A stretch of DNA of 64,000 bases. Origin: TOLSYN sp963849065 (GTDB taxonomy: Bacteria; Acidobacteriota; Terriglobia; Terriglobales; Acidobacteriaceae). The notes under the pieces are model-generated. The model worked only from the letters and a program-made list of their open reading frames with translations, was not told where the DNA came from and made no database searches. Location of the stretch: positions 2,108,001-2,172,000 of the forward strand of contig CAWKFM010000005.1 in the NCBI GenBank assembly GCA_963849065.1, given 5' to 3'. The translations under genes and the position numbers were made by a program. How positions within the stretch are numbered: position 1 is the stretch's first letter; each line of letters begins with the position of its first letter. This document shows, in pieces, positions 1-8,719 of this stretch.

Positions 1-462
1 TTCGCAAACTAGCTCTCCTGGGCCAAATTTCGTATCAAGGCGTAGGGCCTTGCGGTACAAATCAAGAAGTAGTTGGGCCTCGGCAGCTTTAGCACCTCGC
101 ACACGAACTTGTATGGGCTCCCCAGGCACAACTTTTGCCTCGAAGTAAGCCAACGAACTCACCTTTTCGCCAGCAGAGAGGAGCGACTCTCCGTACCCGC
201 CGAGAGGATGACTCACGAGCAAATAGCTGGCCTGCAGACGGCCGCTGGTCGGACGATTCGGATGACGTGGCCTCAGTGGAGAGGCCAGCGAGTGGACAGC
301 TAGAATCGACTTACGCGCGACTTCTCTTTCGGTTTTTGAGAGTGTCGTCTGGCATCGTTCGCAAGACTGAACGCTGAAGTCCAGCGTTCCCCCAAGCGAT
401 TGCGGCACGATGTGGTCGTTGGTTAAACGCTCGAAATCCTTGTCGCACCAGAAGCAGCGCAT
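1..462 (-). CDS. HNH-like zinc/nuclease domain protein (partial, runs off left edge)
   Basis: The reading frame is open from an ATG at 460-462 to the window edge (154 codons, no stop), so the C-terminus is missing. The first 40 residues read MRCFWCDKDFERLTNDHIVP, then QSLGG and a second pair CERC. A CxxC pair, a DHIVP motif and a second CxxC pair are what HNH endonuclease (5-methylcytosine-restriction McrA-like) domains show at their start, so this is inferred to be an HNH family protein. The remaining 110 residues match nothing I recognise. It sits head-to-tail upstream of endonuclease IV, with only 19 bases between its start and the stop of that gene on the same strand. A weak purine stretch (GGGAAAG) precedes the ATG. 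Function as a nuclease is inference; the cysteine and histidine pattern is seen. Confidence 0.6.
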   Translation of the reverse strand, partial: MRCFWCDKDFERLTNDHIVPQSLGGTLDFSVQSCERCQTTLSKTEREVARKSILAVHSLASPLRPRHPNRPTSGRLQASYLLVSHPLGGYGESLLSAGEKVSSLAYFEAKVVPGEPIQVRVRGAKAAEAQLLLDLYRKALRLDTKFGPGELVCE

Positions 463-481
463 TTTACTTTCCCGCCCAACT

Positions 482-1423
482 TTACCCGGCCAGCTCTTTC
501 AGCTCCTCGACGTTGTGCAGATCGTCGAGCGGTTCGTCGATGGGGGTTTCCAGGATGAAGGCGGCGTGGGCGTGGCGCGGGTCGTGGAGCAGGCGGCGGA
601 ATGGCTCCGCGCCGATGCTTCCCTTGCCGATGTTTTCGTGGCGGTCGAGTTTGGAGCCGCAGGCGGCTTTGGCGTCATTGCAGTGCCAGACACGCACGTT
701 GGGCAGGCCAACGGTGGCGTCAAGCTTCTGCATGGTTTCCTCGTAGCCGGACTGGCTCACAATGTCATAGCCCTTGACGTGGGTGTGGCAGGTGTCGATG
801 CAGGAGGCCACGGGGATGTGTTTGGCGAGGGCGGCGATGAGTTCGGCGACACTCTCAAAGCTGGAGCCCAGGGAGAACTCGGCTCCGGCGGTGTTTTCAA
901 TCAGCAGGGTGAGGTTGTGGTCGGCCATGTGGAGGCCGTCGGTGGCGCGGACGATGGCGGCGCAGGCGTTGGCAATGCCCTCCTCGCGCGAACATCCGCG
1001 GAAGCTGCCGGGGTGCAGGACCACGTACTCGGCAGACAGCGAGATGGCACGCTCCAGTTCGGCGCGGAAGGCGGAGATGGATTTCTCCAGGATCTCGGGA
1101 TTGGTTCCGGCGACGTTGATGAGGTAGTTGGCGTGAATGACCAGCGGCTTGAGGTCGTAGCTGGCGCGCAGGCGGGCCATGGCCTCGCACTGGGCGGGGG
1201 TGATGTCATAGGGACGCCACATGCGCGGGCTGGAGCTGAAGATTTGCAGGGTGTTGCAGCCCAGGCGCCAGGCGCGCTCGGCCGAAGTCTCGACGCCTCC
1301 GGCGGTGGAGGTGTGGATGCCGATGCGGCGCGTGGCGGACTGCGGACGGTGGTCAGCGGCGGCGATGAGCTTGAGAATGTCCCGTTCGGGCGTGGTGGCG
1401 GATTTCTTGATCGCTCTGGGCAT
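482..1423 (-). CDS. nfo: Endonuclease IV (apurinic/apyrimidinic, deoxyribonuclease IV)
   Basis: AP endonuclease that cuts the backbone 5' of abasic sites in base-excision repair, using three zinc ions in a TIM barrel. The chain contains the family landmarks in order: RRIGIHTSTAGG near the N-terminus, LVIHANYLIN, EYVVLHPGS, LLIENTAG, SCIDTCHTHVKGYD, VRVWHCND and FILETP, which supply the His, Glu and Asp zinc ligands. I chose the ATG at 1423 (313 residues) because it gives MPRAIKKSATT just ahead of the conserved domain. An in-frame extension to 1540 would cross an intergenic hairpin repeat and looks non-coding. No clear ribosome binding site is visible. Divergent from rpsA. Confidence 0.92.
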   Translation of the reverse strand: MPRAIKKSATTPERDILKLIAAADHRPQSATRRIGIHTSTAGGVETSAERAWRLGCNTLQIFSSSPRMWRPYDITPAQCEAMARLRASYDLKPLVIHANYLINVAGTNPEILEKSISAFRAELERAISLSAEYVVLHPGSFRGCSREEGIANACAAIVRATDGLHMADHNLTLLIENTAGAEFSLGSSFESVAELIAALAKHIPVASCIDTCHTHVKGYDIVSQSGYEETMQKLDATVGLPNVRVWHCNDAKAACGSKLDRHENIGKGSIGAEPFRRLLHDPRHAHAAFILETPIDEPLDDLHNVEELKELAG

Positions 1424-1532
1424 GGGGAGATTGTAAGGCGGATGGCTGCCGGGAGCCAGTACCGGGGGCGGCAGAGATGGCCCTGTGCGAGTTTTAAACG
1501 GAGGGTGGTGGAACGTGTTGAGACAGCGCCCA

Positions 1533-1569
1533 CCCCACATTTGCCAACTTCAGGCAAATATGGGCCACC
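1533..1569. repeat. Dispersed hairpin repeat, copy 1 (ATTTGCC stem)
   Basis: CCCA, then ATTTGCC, a seven-base spacer, GGCAAAT, then TGGG and CCACC. It lies in the gap between nfo and rpsA. The same inner stem occurs again at 37875; other copies have unrelated stems inside the same outer arms. Confidence 0.75.
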
Positions 1570-1686
1570 TATCATCGCGGGCGGAAGCCAGTGCACATGG
1601 CAACTCACAATACGGGGCGGGCGCACGATAGGGCGGCGCGGTGATATTCTAAACGGCATTACGCCAGAATGAGGCTTTCACTGTAT

Positions 1687-3375
1687 ATGTCCAACCCCAA
1701 CAATCCTGAGAACCAGTCCAACAACGAATCCAACCAGTCCTTTGAGGACATTCTGAAGCAGTTCGAGCAGACGCATACGCACAAGGCTCCGGCGGGCGAC
1801 AAGCAGCTGGAAGGCACCGTGGTTGCCGTCTCGGCTGAGTCGGTGTTCCTCGATATCGGCTACAAGACCGAAGGCATTTTGCCGCTGGCACCGTTTACGG
1901 GAGCCGGGGAAACGGTCAAGGTTGGCGATAAGTTTCAAGTTTCCGTGAAGGGCCGCAACCCGGAAGGCTATTACGAGCTTACGCGCAAGAAGGTGGAACT
2001 GCCCAAGGACTGGTCTGCGCTGGAGGCGGCGTTTGCCGACAAAACCGTCATTCTCGGCACGGTGACCGGGGTGGTCAAGGGCGGGCTCTCGGTGGACGTG
2101 GGCGTGCGCGCGTTTATGCCGTCGTCGCGCAGCGGCGAGCGCGATGCCGCCACCATGGAGAAGCTGGTGGGCGAGCAGATCCGCTGCCGCATCATCAAGC
2201 TCGACGTGGCCGATGAAGACGTGGTGGTGGACCGGCGCGCGGTGATCGAAGAAGAAGAGCGCGCCGTCAAGCAGCGGCGCTTTGCCGAGATTGAAGAGGG
2301 CGCGACCCTGAGCGGCACGGTGCGCACGCTGGCCGACTACGGCGCGTTCGTGGACCTGGGCGGCGTGGACGCGCTGCTGCACGTCAGCGATCTTTCCTGG
2401 GGACGCGTAGGCAAGCCCGCCGACGTGCTCTCCGTGGGGCAGCAGGTCGAGGTCAAGGTGCTGAAGGTCGAGCCGGAGAAGCGGCGGATTTCGGTGGGAC
2501 TCAAACAGCTGCAGAAGCATCCCTGGGACGCGGTTCCGGAGAAATACAAAGTCGGCGAGAAGGTACAGGGGACGGTGACGCGAGTGACCGAGTTCGGCGC
2601 CTTTGTGGAGTTGGAGCCGGGCATCGAGGGATTGATTCACATCTCCGAAATGTCGTGGGGCAAGAAGGTGAAGAAGGCCGGCGATGTGATCAAGCCGGGC
2701 GAGACGGTGGAGGCCGTGATCCTGGCGGTGAGCCCCGGCGAACGCCGCATCTCTCTGGGACTGAAGCAGGCATTGGGCGATCCGTGGGCGCAGGCCGCGC
2801 AGCGATTTGCAGCCGGCACGGTGATCGAAGGGCCGGTGACGAACATCATGAAGTTCGGCGCGTTCGTGCAGCTTGCGGAAGGCATTGAGGGCATGGTGCA
2901 CGTCAGCGAGATCAGCGCGGAAAAACGCATCGAGCATCCGCAGGACGTGCTGAAGGTTGGGCAGGTGGTGCAGGCGCTGGTGCTGGAAATCGACGTGGAA
3001 AAGCGCCAGCTGAAGCTCAGCATGAAGCAGCTGGTTCCGACCGGCCTGGATGAATACATCGCCGAACACAAAACCGGCGATGTGGTGACCGGACGGCTGA
3101 TGGATGAATCCGGCGAGCGGGCTCGCGTCGAACTCGGGGAAGGCATCCGTGCCACGTGCCGCATTGCCAAGACGTCGGCGGCGGCGCAACCGGAGTCCGC
3201 AGCATCGGCGGACAAGCCCGATATGTCATCGCTGAGCGCCATGCTGAACGCGCGCTGGAAGGGCGGCGCGGTAACGGAGGCCAAGCCTGAACCGCTGCGC
3301 GCGGGGCAGATTCGCAGCTTCCGGATTGTGCAGATGGATGCGGCGGCAAAGAAGATCGAGGTGGAGCTGGCTTGA
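1687..3375 (+). CDS. rpsA: 30S ribosomal protein S1
   Basis: RNA-binding ribosomal protein that helps mRNA bind the 30S subunit. The 562 residues contain a chain of S1 (OB-fold) domains: two divergent ones (about 45-110 and 120-190), then three very similar ones around 200, 285 and 370 with the typical GxxxxGTV ... YGAFVDLG ... LLHVSDLSWG pattern (VTEFGAFVELEPGIEGLIHIS, KFGAFVQLAEGIEGMVHVS), and a degenerate sixth near 455-500. This order and length match bacterial S1. I chose the ATG at 1687 because a GAGG at 1671-1674 lies 12 bases upstream; an in-frame ATG at 1669 is possible. An acidic Asn/Gln-rich N-terminal tail precedes the first domain. Confidence 0.95.
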   Translation: MSNPNNPENQSNNESNQSFEDILKQFEQTHTHKAPAGDKQLEGTVVAVSAESVFLDIGYKTEGILPLAPFTGAGETVKVGDKFQVSVKGRNPEGYYELTRKKVELPKDWSALEAAFADKTVILGTVTGVVKGGLSVDVGVRAFMPSSRSGERDAATMEKLVGEQIRCRIIKLDVADEDVVVDRRAVIEEEERAVKQRRFAEIEEGATLSGTVRTLADYGAFVDLGGVDALLHVSDLSWGRVGKPADVLSVGQQVEVKVLKVEPEKRRISVGLKQLQKHPWDAVPEKYKVGEKVQGTVTRVTEFGAFVELEPGIEGLIHISEMSWGKKVKKAGDVIKPGETVEAVILAVSPGERRISLGLKQALGDPWAQAAQRFAAGTVIEGPVTNIMKFGAFVQLAEGIEGMVHVSEISAEKRIEHPQDVLKVGQVVQALVLEIDVEKRQLKLSMKQLVPTGLDEYIAEHKTGDVVTGRLMDESGERARVELGEGIRATCRIAKTSAAAQPESAASADKPDMSSLSAMLNARWKGGAVTEAKPEPLRAGQIRSFRIVQMDAAAKKIEVELA

Positions 3376-3439
3376 TGTGCTTGCACGCCAGCTTCGCAAG
3401 AACCGAAGCCATCTCGCGCCCAGCGACGGCGGCACGCTC

Positions 3440-4585
3440 GTGAGTATACGGCGCCGAGCGTGTGCCGGAGTTGGGCTTGCGCTGATGGCGCTGCTGACGG
3501 GCTGCAGCAAGCACAACGCCGAACCGGCGCTGAGCTTTGCCTACATCGCCAACTCGGGCTCCAACACGGTCAGCGTGCTCGACCTGAGTTCGCTGAAAAT
3601 TGTGCGGACCCTGGCCACGGGAAGCGATCCCACCGGGGTGACGGCAAGCCCGACCAAGAATGAAGTGTACGTGGCCAATACCGATTCGGGCACGGTGAGC
3701 GTGATCGACGCGGCCACCAACCGGATTGCAGGCAACATCGCCGTGGGCAGGCTGCCGCACGCTCTGTCGCTGACCGATGACGGCAAGACCGGATGGATCG
3801 CCAACGCGGGATCGGACACGGTGACGGCGCTCAATTTCGATACGCATCGCGCGATGGGGCACGTTGCGGTGGGAAGGCAGCCTGAGGTCGCGCGCGTCTC
3901 CGGGGATGGAAAGTTTGTGGCCGTGGCCAACCGCGGAGACGATTCCGTGACGCTGATAGACGGGACAACGATGCGGGTTCGCGCCACGCTGCATGTGTGC
4001 AAGGCGCCGGATTCACTGGTGATTTTGCCCGATGCCTCCAAGGCCGTTGTTGGCTGCTCCGGCTCGCAGCAGGTGGCGATGGTAAACCTGAAGAACGGGT
4101 TCGTGGAATCGCTGCTGAAGGTGGGCGGAACGCCGGTGGACCTGGCGATGAAGCCCGACGGCGGCAAGATCTTCGCGGCCAACTATGAGGCGCAGACGAT
4201 CTCCGTGGTGAGCCCTTACACCGACGAGATTGACGAAAGTTTTCTGGCCGGAGATCATCCGGTGCGCTCGCTGGTGAGCAGCGATGAGAGCACACTCTAT
4301 GTGAGCAACTTCGCCTCCAACAGCGTGGCCGTTTTTGACGCGTCCACGCGCAAGCTGATCACCACGGTCGAGGTGGGCTCCAATCCCGGCGCGCTGGCGC
4401 TGTCTCCGGCGGAGACCATGCTGCTGGTGGCCGATTCGGGTTCGGGAGACGTGGCCGTACTGCTTTTGAGCAAGCGGAAGGACAAGAAAGTCCAGGCGCC
4501 GCCGCCACGTCTGTTCCTGATGATTTCCACCGGGGCTAAGCCTGCTGACATCGCGGTGAAGACCGTTTCGAGAACAGCGCAATGA
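3440..4585 (+). CDS. YVTN-family beta-propeller lipoprotein
   Basis: Secreted lipoprotein built of repeated propeller blades. With the GTG at 3440 the N-terminus is a signal peptide ending in the lipobox LLTGC. After it come about seven repeats of the kind FAYIANSGSNTVSVLD, VYVANTDSGTVSVID, VAVANRGDDSVTLID and LYVSNFASNSVAVFD, the hallmark of the YVTN/40-residue repeat propeller seen in surface-layer and PQQ-associated proteins. A longer in-frame extension to 3326 lacks a signal peptide and overlaps rpsA, so I reject it. The stop overlaps the next gene's ATG (ATGA), so the two are probably co-translated. Ligand or partner unknown. Confidence 0.85.
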   Translation: MSIRRRACAGVGLALMALLTGCSKHNAEPALSFAYIANSGSNTVSVLDLSSLKIVRTLATGSDPTGVTASPTKNEVYVANTDSGTVSVIDAATNRIAGNIAVGRLPHALSLTDDGKTGWIANAGSDTVTALNFDTHRAMGHVAVGRQPEVARVSGDGKFVAVANRGDDSVTLIDGTTMRVRATLHVCKAPDSLVILPDASKAVVGCSGSQQVAMVNLKNGFVESLLKVGGTPVDLAMKPDGGKIFAANYEAQTISVVSPYTDEIDESFLAGDHPVRSLVSSDESTLYVSNFASNSVAVFDASTRKLITTVEVGSNPGALALSPAETMLLVADSGSGDVAVLLLSKRKDKKVQAPPPRLFLMISTGAKPADIAVKTVSRTAQ

Positions 4586-5955
4586 ATGAAAGCAGAGCAA
4601 TGACCATCTGCTCCAGTTGTGGCCGTGAGTTTCAGGCTTCCTCCGAGGGCGAAGCGCTGTGTCGTCAGTGTGCGGCGGAGTATCTCCCCGCGCGGCCGGT
4701 GCAGGCCAGTCCCAGCCGCCTGCGGATGTACATGCAATCGCCGACGATCATCCTGATCGCGCTGAATACGCTGATCTATCTGCTGATGGCCTTCCAGGGC
4801 CACAGCTTTATCACCTTCGATTCCGAACTCCTGCTGAACTGGGGCGCGAACTCCGGCGCGCTGACCGCAGGCGGCCAATGGTGGCGGCTGCTCACCTGCA
4901 CCTTTGAGCACGGCGGGCTGCTGCACATTGCGCTGAACATGTGGTGCCTGTACAGCCTGGGATGGCTGGCGGAACTGCTGTTTGGAAAATCGCGCTACAC
5001 CCTGCTCTACCTGATGTGCGGCATCGGCGGCAGCCTGGGGAGCATCTGCTGGCGGGGCAACGGACTGAGCGTGGGCGCATCGGGCGCCATCTTCGGCATC
5101 GCTGGAGCGCTGATTCCCGCGATGATGCTGCACGGCAACCCACAGCTTCGCGCGGCGCTCAAAGGGCACCTCACCAGCATCGGTCTGTTCGTCTTCTACA
5201 ATCTAGCCTTCGGGGCCGCGGTGCACGGCATCGACAACGCGGCCCACATCGGTGGACTGATCACCGGCCTGGCGCTGGGCTTCGCCTTCCCTACCGGCCT
5301 GGATCGCAACCAGCGGCGCGGGCAGATGCGCGTGGTGGCGGGCATGCTGGTCATGGTGGCGGCATTCGGCACGGCCGCGGTCTATGCGCGGCGGCACAAT
5401 CAGGGATACATCGAGAGCGAATACGCATCCGATGCCTACGAGCGCGGCGACGTGAACGGCGCCATCGCCCACGCCCAGCGCGCCGTGGCCCTGCAGCCGG
5501 ACGACGCGCACACGCAGTTCATGCTGGGAACCTTGCTGCTGGACCAGCATCGCGATGCGGAGGCAGTGGCGCCGTTTGCCAGCACCACGCGGCTGCGTCC
5601 GGACTTTGGTCCGGCCTTTGTGAATCTGTGCGTGGCGCAGCTTGGGTTGAAGCAGACGCAGGTGGCGTTGGCCAACTGCGAGCACGGCGCGCAACTGGCC
5701 CCCAACGATGCGGATTCGTGGTTCAACCTGGGACGCGCTCGCTACGCCATGCAGAACACAGCCGGCGCGCGCGACGCGCTGGCCAAGGCAGTTTCGCTGA
5801 ACCCGCAGGGCTTCGACGAGAATCTGCAGTACGGCTATATGCTGATCGCCAACGGTGAATCCACCAAGGCAGTTCCCTATCTGCAAAAGGCTCACAATCT
5901 GCATCCCCAGGATGAAGACGTGACCCGGCTGGTGCTGCAGGCCCAGGGACAATAG
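4582..5955 (+). CDS. Rhomboid-family intramembrane serine protease with N-terminal zinc ribbon and C-terminal TPRs
   Basis: Membrane protease that cleaves transmembrane substrates. Order of parts in 457 residues: a zinc ribbon (CSSCGREF ... CRQC, residues 10-32); six predicted membrane segments from about 53 to 270 with HGGLLHIALNMW, the catalytic serine in GASGAIFG (about 172-179) and the catalytic histidine in AAHIGGLITG; a linker; then three to four tetratricopeptide repeats (AYERGDVNGAIAHAQRAVAL, PDFGPAFVNLCVAQLGL, ADSWFNLGRARYAM, and so on). The zinc ribbon and TPRs suggest protein-protein contacts on the cytoplasmic side. Starts inside the stop of the upstream lipoprotein gene. Confidence 0.9.
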   Translation: MNESRAMTICSSCGREFQASSEGEALCRQCAAEYLPARPVQASPSRLRMYMQSPTIILIALNTLIYLLMAFQGHSFITFDSELLLNWGANSGALTAGGQWWRLLTCTFEHGGLLHIALNMWCLYSLGWLAELLFGKSRYTLLYLMCGIGGSLGSICWRGNGLSVGASGAIFGIAGALIPAMMLHGNPQLRAALKGHLTSIGLFVFYNLAFGAAVHGIDNAAHIGGLITGLALGFAFPTGLDRNQRRGQMRVVAGMLVMVAAFGTAAVYARRHNQGYIESEYASDAYERGDVNGAIAHAQRAVALQPDDAHTQFMLGTLLLDQHRDAEAVAPFASTTRLRPDFGPAFVNLCVAQLGLKQTQVALANCEHGAQLAPNDADSWFNLGRARYAMQNTAGARDALAKAVSLNPQGFDENLQYGYMLIANGESTKAVPYLQKAHNLHPQDEDVTRLVLQAQGQ

Positions 5956-5978
5956 AAACGAAGACCCCGTAGAAACGG

Positions 5979-7049
5979 ATGAAGATTCAGGAGAACATCC
6001 CGCTGGCTCCCTACACCACGCTGCAGGTGGGAGGCAGTGCCAGCTATTTTGCAGAGCCCGCCGATGAGGACGAGATCGTCGAGGCGCTGCGCTGGGCGCG
6101 CGCCCGCGGGCTGCCGCTCTTCGTGCTGGGCGGCGGCAGCAATCTGCTGGTGAGCGATGCGGGCTTCGCCGGGCTGGTGCTGCACATGACGCTGGCGAGC
6201 ATCGAGGCGCACGACGTTGACGCAATGCGGGATGGAAGACGCGTTTACTCGGTTGGAGCGGGGGTTGATTGGGATACCTTCGTGGCTCGAGCAGTGGCGG
6301 ACAACTGCGCGGGCGTGGAGTGCCTCAGCGGCATTCCGGGAAGCGTTGGCGGAGCTCCGGTGCAGAACGTAGGCGCCTACGGGCAGGATGTCTCCGAGAG
6401 CATTACGCGGGTCTGCGCCATCGACGCGACAACCCTGGAGCGGGTCGAGTTCGACCGCGCGGCCTGCGGCTTCCGCTACCGCCAGAGCCGGTTCAATGGG
6501 GCGGAGCTGGGGCGCTACATCCTGACCCGCGTGGATTACGCCCTGCACCCCGGCGGCGCGCCCAAGATTGCCTATGCGGAGCTGCAGCGTTATATCAGCG
6601 ATCAGCCTGACGGTGCCGCCACTCCAACCCTCTCGCAGACTCGCGAAGCCGTGCTACAGATCCGGCGGGCGAAGGGGATGGTGCTGGATGAAAACGATGC
6701 GGACAGCCGTAGCGCTGGATCGTTTTTCAAAAATCCGGTGGTGAGCTTTGCGGAGTACGAACGCATCGCGGCGGCTTCGTCCGTTGCGGTGCCGCACTTC
6801 GAGGCCGGAGCAGGGCAGGTAAAGCTGGCCGCGGCGTGGCTGATTGAACAGGCAGGCATGTCAAAAGGGTTTGCGCTCGGCCCGGCGGCCATCAGCAGCA
6901 AGCATACGCTGGCGCTGATCAACCTTGGTGGCGCCAAAGCGGCCGACATACTGCGGCTGAAAGAAGTGGTGCAACAGCGCGTGCGCCAGCGCTTCGCGGT
7001 GGAGTTGCATCCGGAGCCGGTGATGCTGGGCTTTGGAGAGATCGGCTAG
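5979..7049 (+). CDS. murB: UDP-N-acetylenolpyruvoylglucosamine reductase
   Basis: FAD enzyme that reduces UDP-GlcNAc-enolpyruvate to UDP-MurNAc with NADPH, the second committed step of peptidoglycan synthesis. Visible landmarks: the substrate/FAD region TTLQVGGSASYFAEP, the FAD loop GGGSNLLVSD, GIPGSVGGAPVQNVGAYGQ, the proton-donor serine in SAGSFFKNP, and a C-terminal glutamate in LHPEPVMLGFG. At 356 residues it is the longer, type I (E. coli-like) form. In this genome it is detached from murC-ftsQAZ, which lies about 10 kb away on the other strand. 23 bases separate it from the rhomboid gene, so the same transcript is likely. Confidence 0.95.
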   Translation: MKIQENIPLAPYTTLQVGGSASYFAEPADEDEIVEALRWARARGLPLFVLGGGSNLLVSDAGFAGLVLHMTLASIEAHDVDAMRDGRRVYSVGAGVDWDTFVARAVADNCAGVECLSGIPGSVGGAPVQNVGAYGQDVSESITRVCAIDATTLERVEFDRAACGFRYRQSRFNGAELGRYILTRVDYALHPGGAPKIAYAELQRYISDQPDGAATPTLSQTREAVLQIRRAKGMVLDENDADSRSAGSFFKNPVVSFAEYERIAAASSVAVPHFEAGAGQVKLAAAWLIEQAGMSKGFALGPAAISSKHTLALINLGGAKAADILRLKEVVQQRVRQRFAVELHPEPVMLGFGEIG

Positions 7050-7130
7050 TCAGAACGAAGCGACAGGTTCGTCGCTGCAAGGACTCCATTCTCTGATTCG
7101 ATAGCTGAAATCGCTCTTGAAAGGACGACT

Positions 7131-7499
7131 ATGACGAAAACGAAGATCAAATGGCTCAAAGAACCTCAGAAACATGATTATCCGGCAGCTGAAGCTTATC
7201 TGAGCCTGATTTTGGAGCCACGGGCAGCAAAGACCGCGGCCGAGCAATTGAAAAGTGCCGAGATGATAGAAGTTGCGGCGAAGGACATTTTCAGAGCTTC
7301 CGGGGTATCGCTGCTTGGTGTCAGCAACAGCCATGTGGAGAAAGATCGATCACGAATTATCCGTGACGAGGAACTATCGCCTCTGTTGCTGTTCAGGGAC
7401 GCAGATCGCCACCGGCTGATTATCGCCGACGGCTATCACCGCCTATGCGCAGTCTACACATTCGATGAGGATGCCATGATTCCATGTAAGATTGCCTGA
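7131..7499 (+). CDS. Small protein with ParB-like motif
   Basis: 122 residues of unknown function. A C-terminal segment, HRLIIADGYHRLCAVYTFDE, has the DG(H/Y)HRL-A pattern of ParB/sulfiredoxin-fold nucleotide-binding domains, where it binds or hydrolyses a nucleotide. The N-terminal half (lysine-rich, EPQKHDYPAAEAYL) does not resemble ParB, and there is no helix-turn-helix, so this is not a chromosome-partition protein. A GAAAGGA stretch 5-10 bases upstream of the ATG serves as ribosome binding site. It ends 35 bases before the aquaporin gene. The ParB-fold assignment is inference from one motif. Confidence 0.65.
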   Translation: MTKTKIKWLKEPQKHDYPAAEAYLSLILEPRAAKTAAEQLKSAEMIEVAAKDIFRASGVSLLGVSNSHVEKDRSRIIRDEELSPLLLFRDADRHRLIIADGYHRLCAVYTFDEDAMIPCKIA

Positions 7500-7534
7500 T
7501 CAGAGAAGCATCGTTAGCTGCATGGGAGGCAATC

Positions 7535-8347
7535 ATGGCATCGGCTCACGTTGACCGAATCGAATCGACACTGTCCCATCGGATGCTGCACGGCTCTGCG
7601 ACGCCCGATTTTCTGGAACCCGCCCATGAATGGCGACGGCTTTTCGCGGAAAGCTGGGGCACGTTCCTCCTGGTCGTTGTCGCGGCCGGCGGAGGGGTTG
7701 TGGGTGCGCAGAGTGGCGGCGCGATTACCCTAAGCATGAAGGTTGTTGCGCCGGGCCTGATGGTGATGGCGATCATCTATTTCATGGGCGCTGTGGGGGG
7801 CGCCCATTTAAATCCGGCGGTGACGCTGGCGTTCGCGGTGCGACGCAATTTTCCATGGGGCCGCGTGCCGGGCTATCTCGGGGCACAGTTCGTCGGGGGC
7901 ATCGCAGCGGCGGCTTTGCTGCGGGCGATGTTCGGCACGATAGGACTGCTAGGGGCCACAACGCCCGGTCCAGGCGTGAACGATTGGAAAGCACTGGTTA
8001 TGGAAGTCTTATTGACAACCGGCTTGGTCAGCACGATTCTTGGCACCGCTTCGGGCGCCCGCAATATCGGTTCCAATGGAGCTCTCGCGATTGGAGGCTA
8101 TATTGCTTTGGCCGGCCTTTGGGCGGCGCCGGTCAGCGGCGCGTCGATGAATCCGGTGCGCTCATTCGCCCCCGACCTGATCCGCGGCGACCTGAATACC
8201 ACCTGGATCTATGTGGTGGGTCCTGTGCTGGGCGCGCTCATCGCGGTATGTTTTGAGTGGATACTGAAAGGCAAACCGACCGCCGCTGGAGCGTTGGCGG
8301 CGCAGGGCGATATCGAAAGCGACCAGGAAGCCCCAAAACAGCCATAA
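7535..8347 (+). CDS. Aquaporin / MIP family channel
   Basis: Channel for water or small neutral solutes in the inner membrane. 270 residues, six predicted membrane helices, and the two half-helix signatures: GGAHLNPAVTLAF (first NPA) and SGASMNPVRSFAP (second). The second box reads NPV instead of NPA, a substitution at a pore-lining position that is uncommon in classic aquaporins, although the following Arg of the selectivity filter is kept. An acidic C-terminal tail follows the last helix, and an extra 40-residue hydrophilic N-terminal part precedes the first. A ribosome binding site (GGGAGG) lies 8 bases before the ATG. Confidence 0.9.
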   Translation: MASAHVDRIESTLSHRMLHGSATPDFLEPAHEWRRLFAESWGTFLLVVVAAGGGVVGAQSGGAITLSMKVVAPGLMVMAIIYFMGAVGGAHLNPAVTLAFAVRRNFPWGRVPGYLGAQFVGGIAAAALLRAMFGTIGLLGATTPGPGVNDWKALVMEVLLTTGLVSTILGTASGARNIGSNGALAIGGYIALAGLWAAPVSGASMNPVRSFAPDLIRGDLNTTWIYVVGPVLGALIAVCFEWILKGKPTAAGALAAQGDIESDQEAPKQP

Positions 8348-8478
8348 ATCAGAAGTTAAGACCTACAATCCGGGATTCGATGAGAACTGAAGGTGAAGGT
8401 TAGCGCGCGGCAATCGCCGGAAGAGCAGAGCCGACGCGGCAAGGCCACCGCAATCGTGAAAAACGCTGCTGAAGCCTG

Positions 8479-8625
8479 CTACTTGTGCGGCAAGCTGCTG
8501 GCACGCCGGGACTTCAACACACTGCCGGGCATGTCGCGCGTTTCGCTCAGAACGGCGATTGTGGCAAGCAGGCCCATCGCCAGAAACAGCGCGAAGAAAA
8601 TTACAGCAACAATCAGAACTGGCAT
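8479..8625 (-). CDS. Predicted small membrane protein (48 aa)
   Basis: A short frame starting MPVLIVAVIFFALFLAMGLL and ending in SSLPHK. The first 27 residues are one hydrophobic segment, followed by a short basic tail. GGGGTGA lies 5-6 bases before the ATG and could be a ribosome binding site. It occupies the otherwise empty gap between the aquaporin and the coiled-coil protein gene; longer overlapping frames here (8363-8683 minus, 8393-8695 plus) look non-coding. No family recognised. Confidence 0.42.
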   Translation of the reverse strand: MPVLIVAVIFFALFLAMGLLATIAVLSETRDMPGSVLKSRRASSLPHK

Positions 8626-8719
8626 AAATCACCCCGGCGGTATTGTCCGCCGACGGCACCGCTGCTTCGGTGACCGCCGTCACCTGGCCCGGTGAGCTTT
8701 CCCACGCCTCAGGCTTGAC

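Noticed and set aside
410..1672. A 420-codon plus-strand frame
   Set aside because: Antisense to endonuclease IV; Gly/Val/Asp-rich mirror composition.
1678..3189. A 503-codon minus-strand frame
   Set aside because: Antisense to rpsA, with low-complexity His/Arg/Leu composition and no ribosome site.
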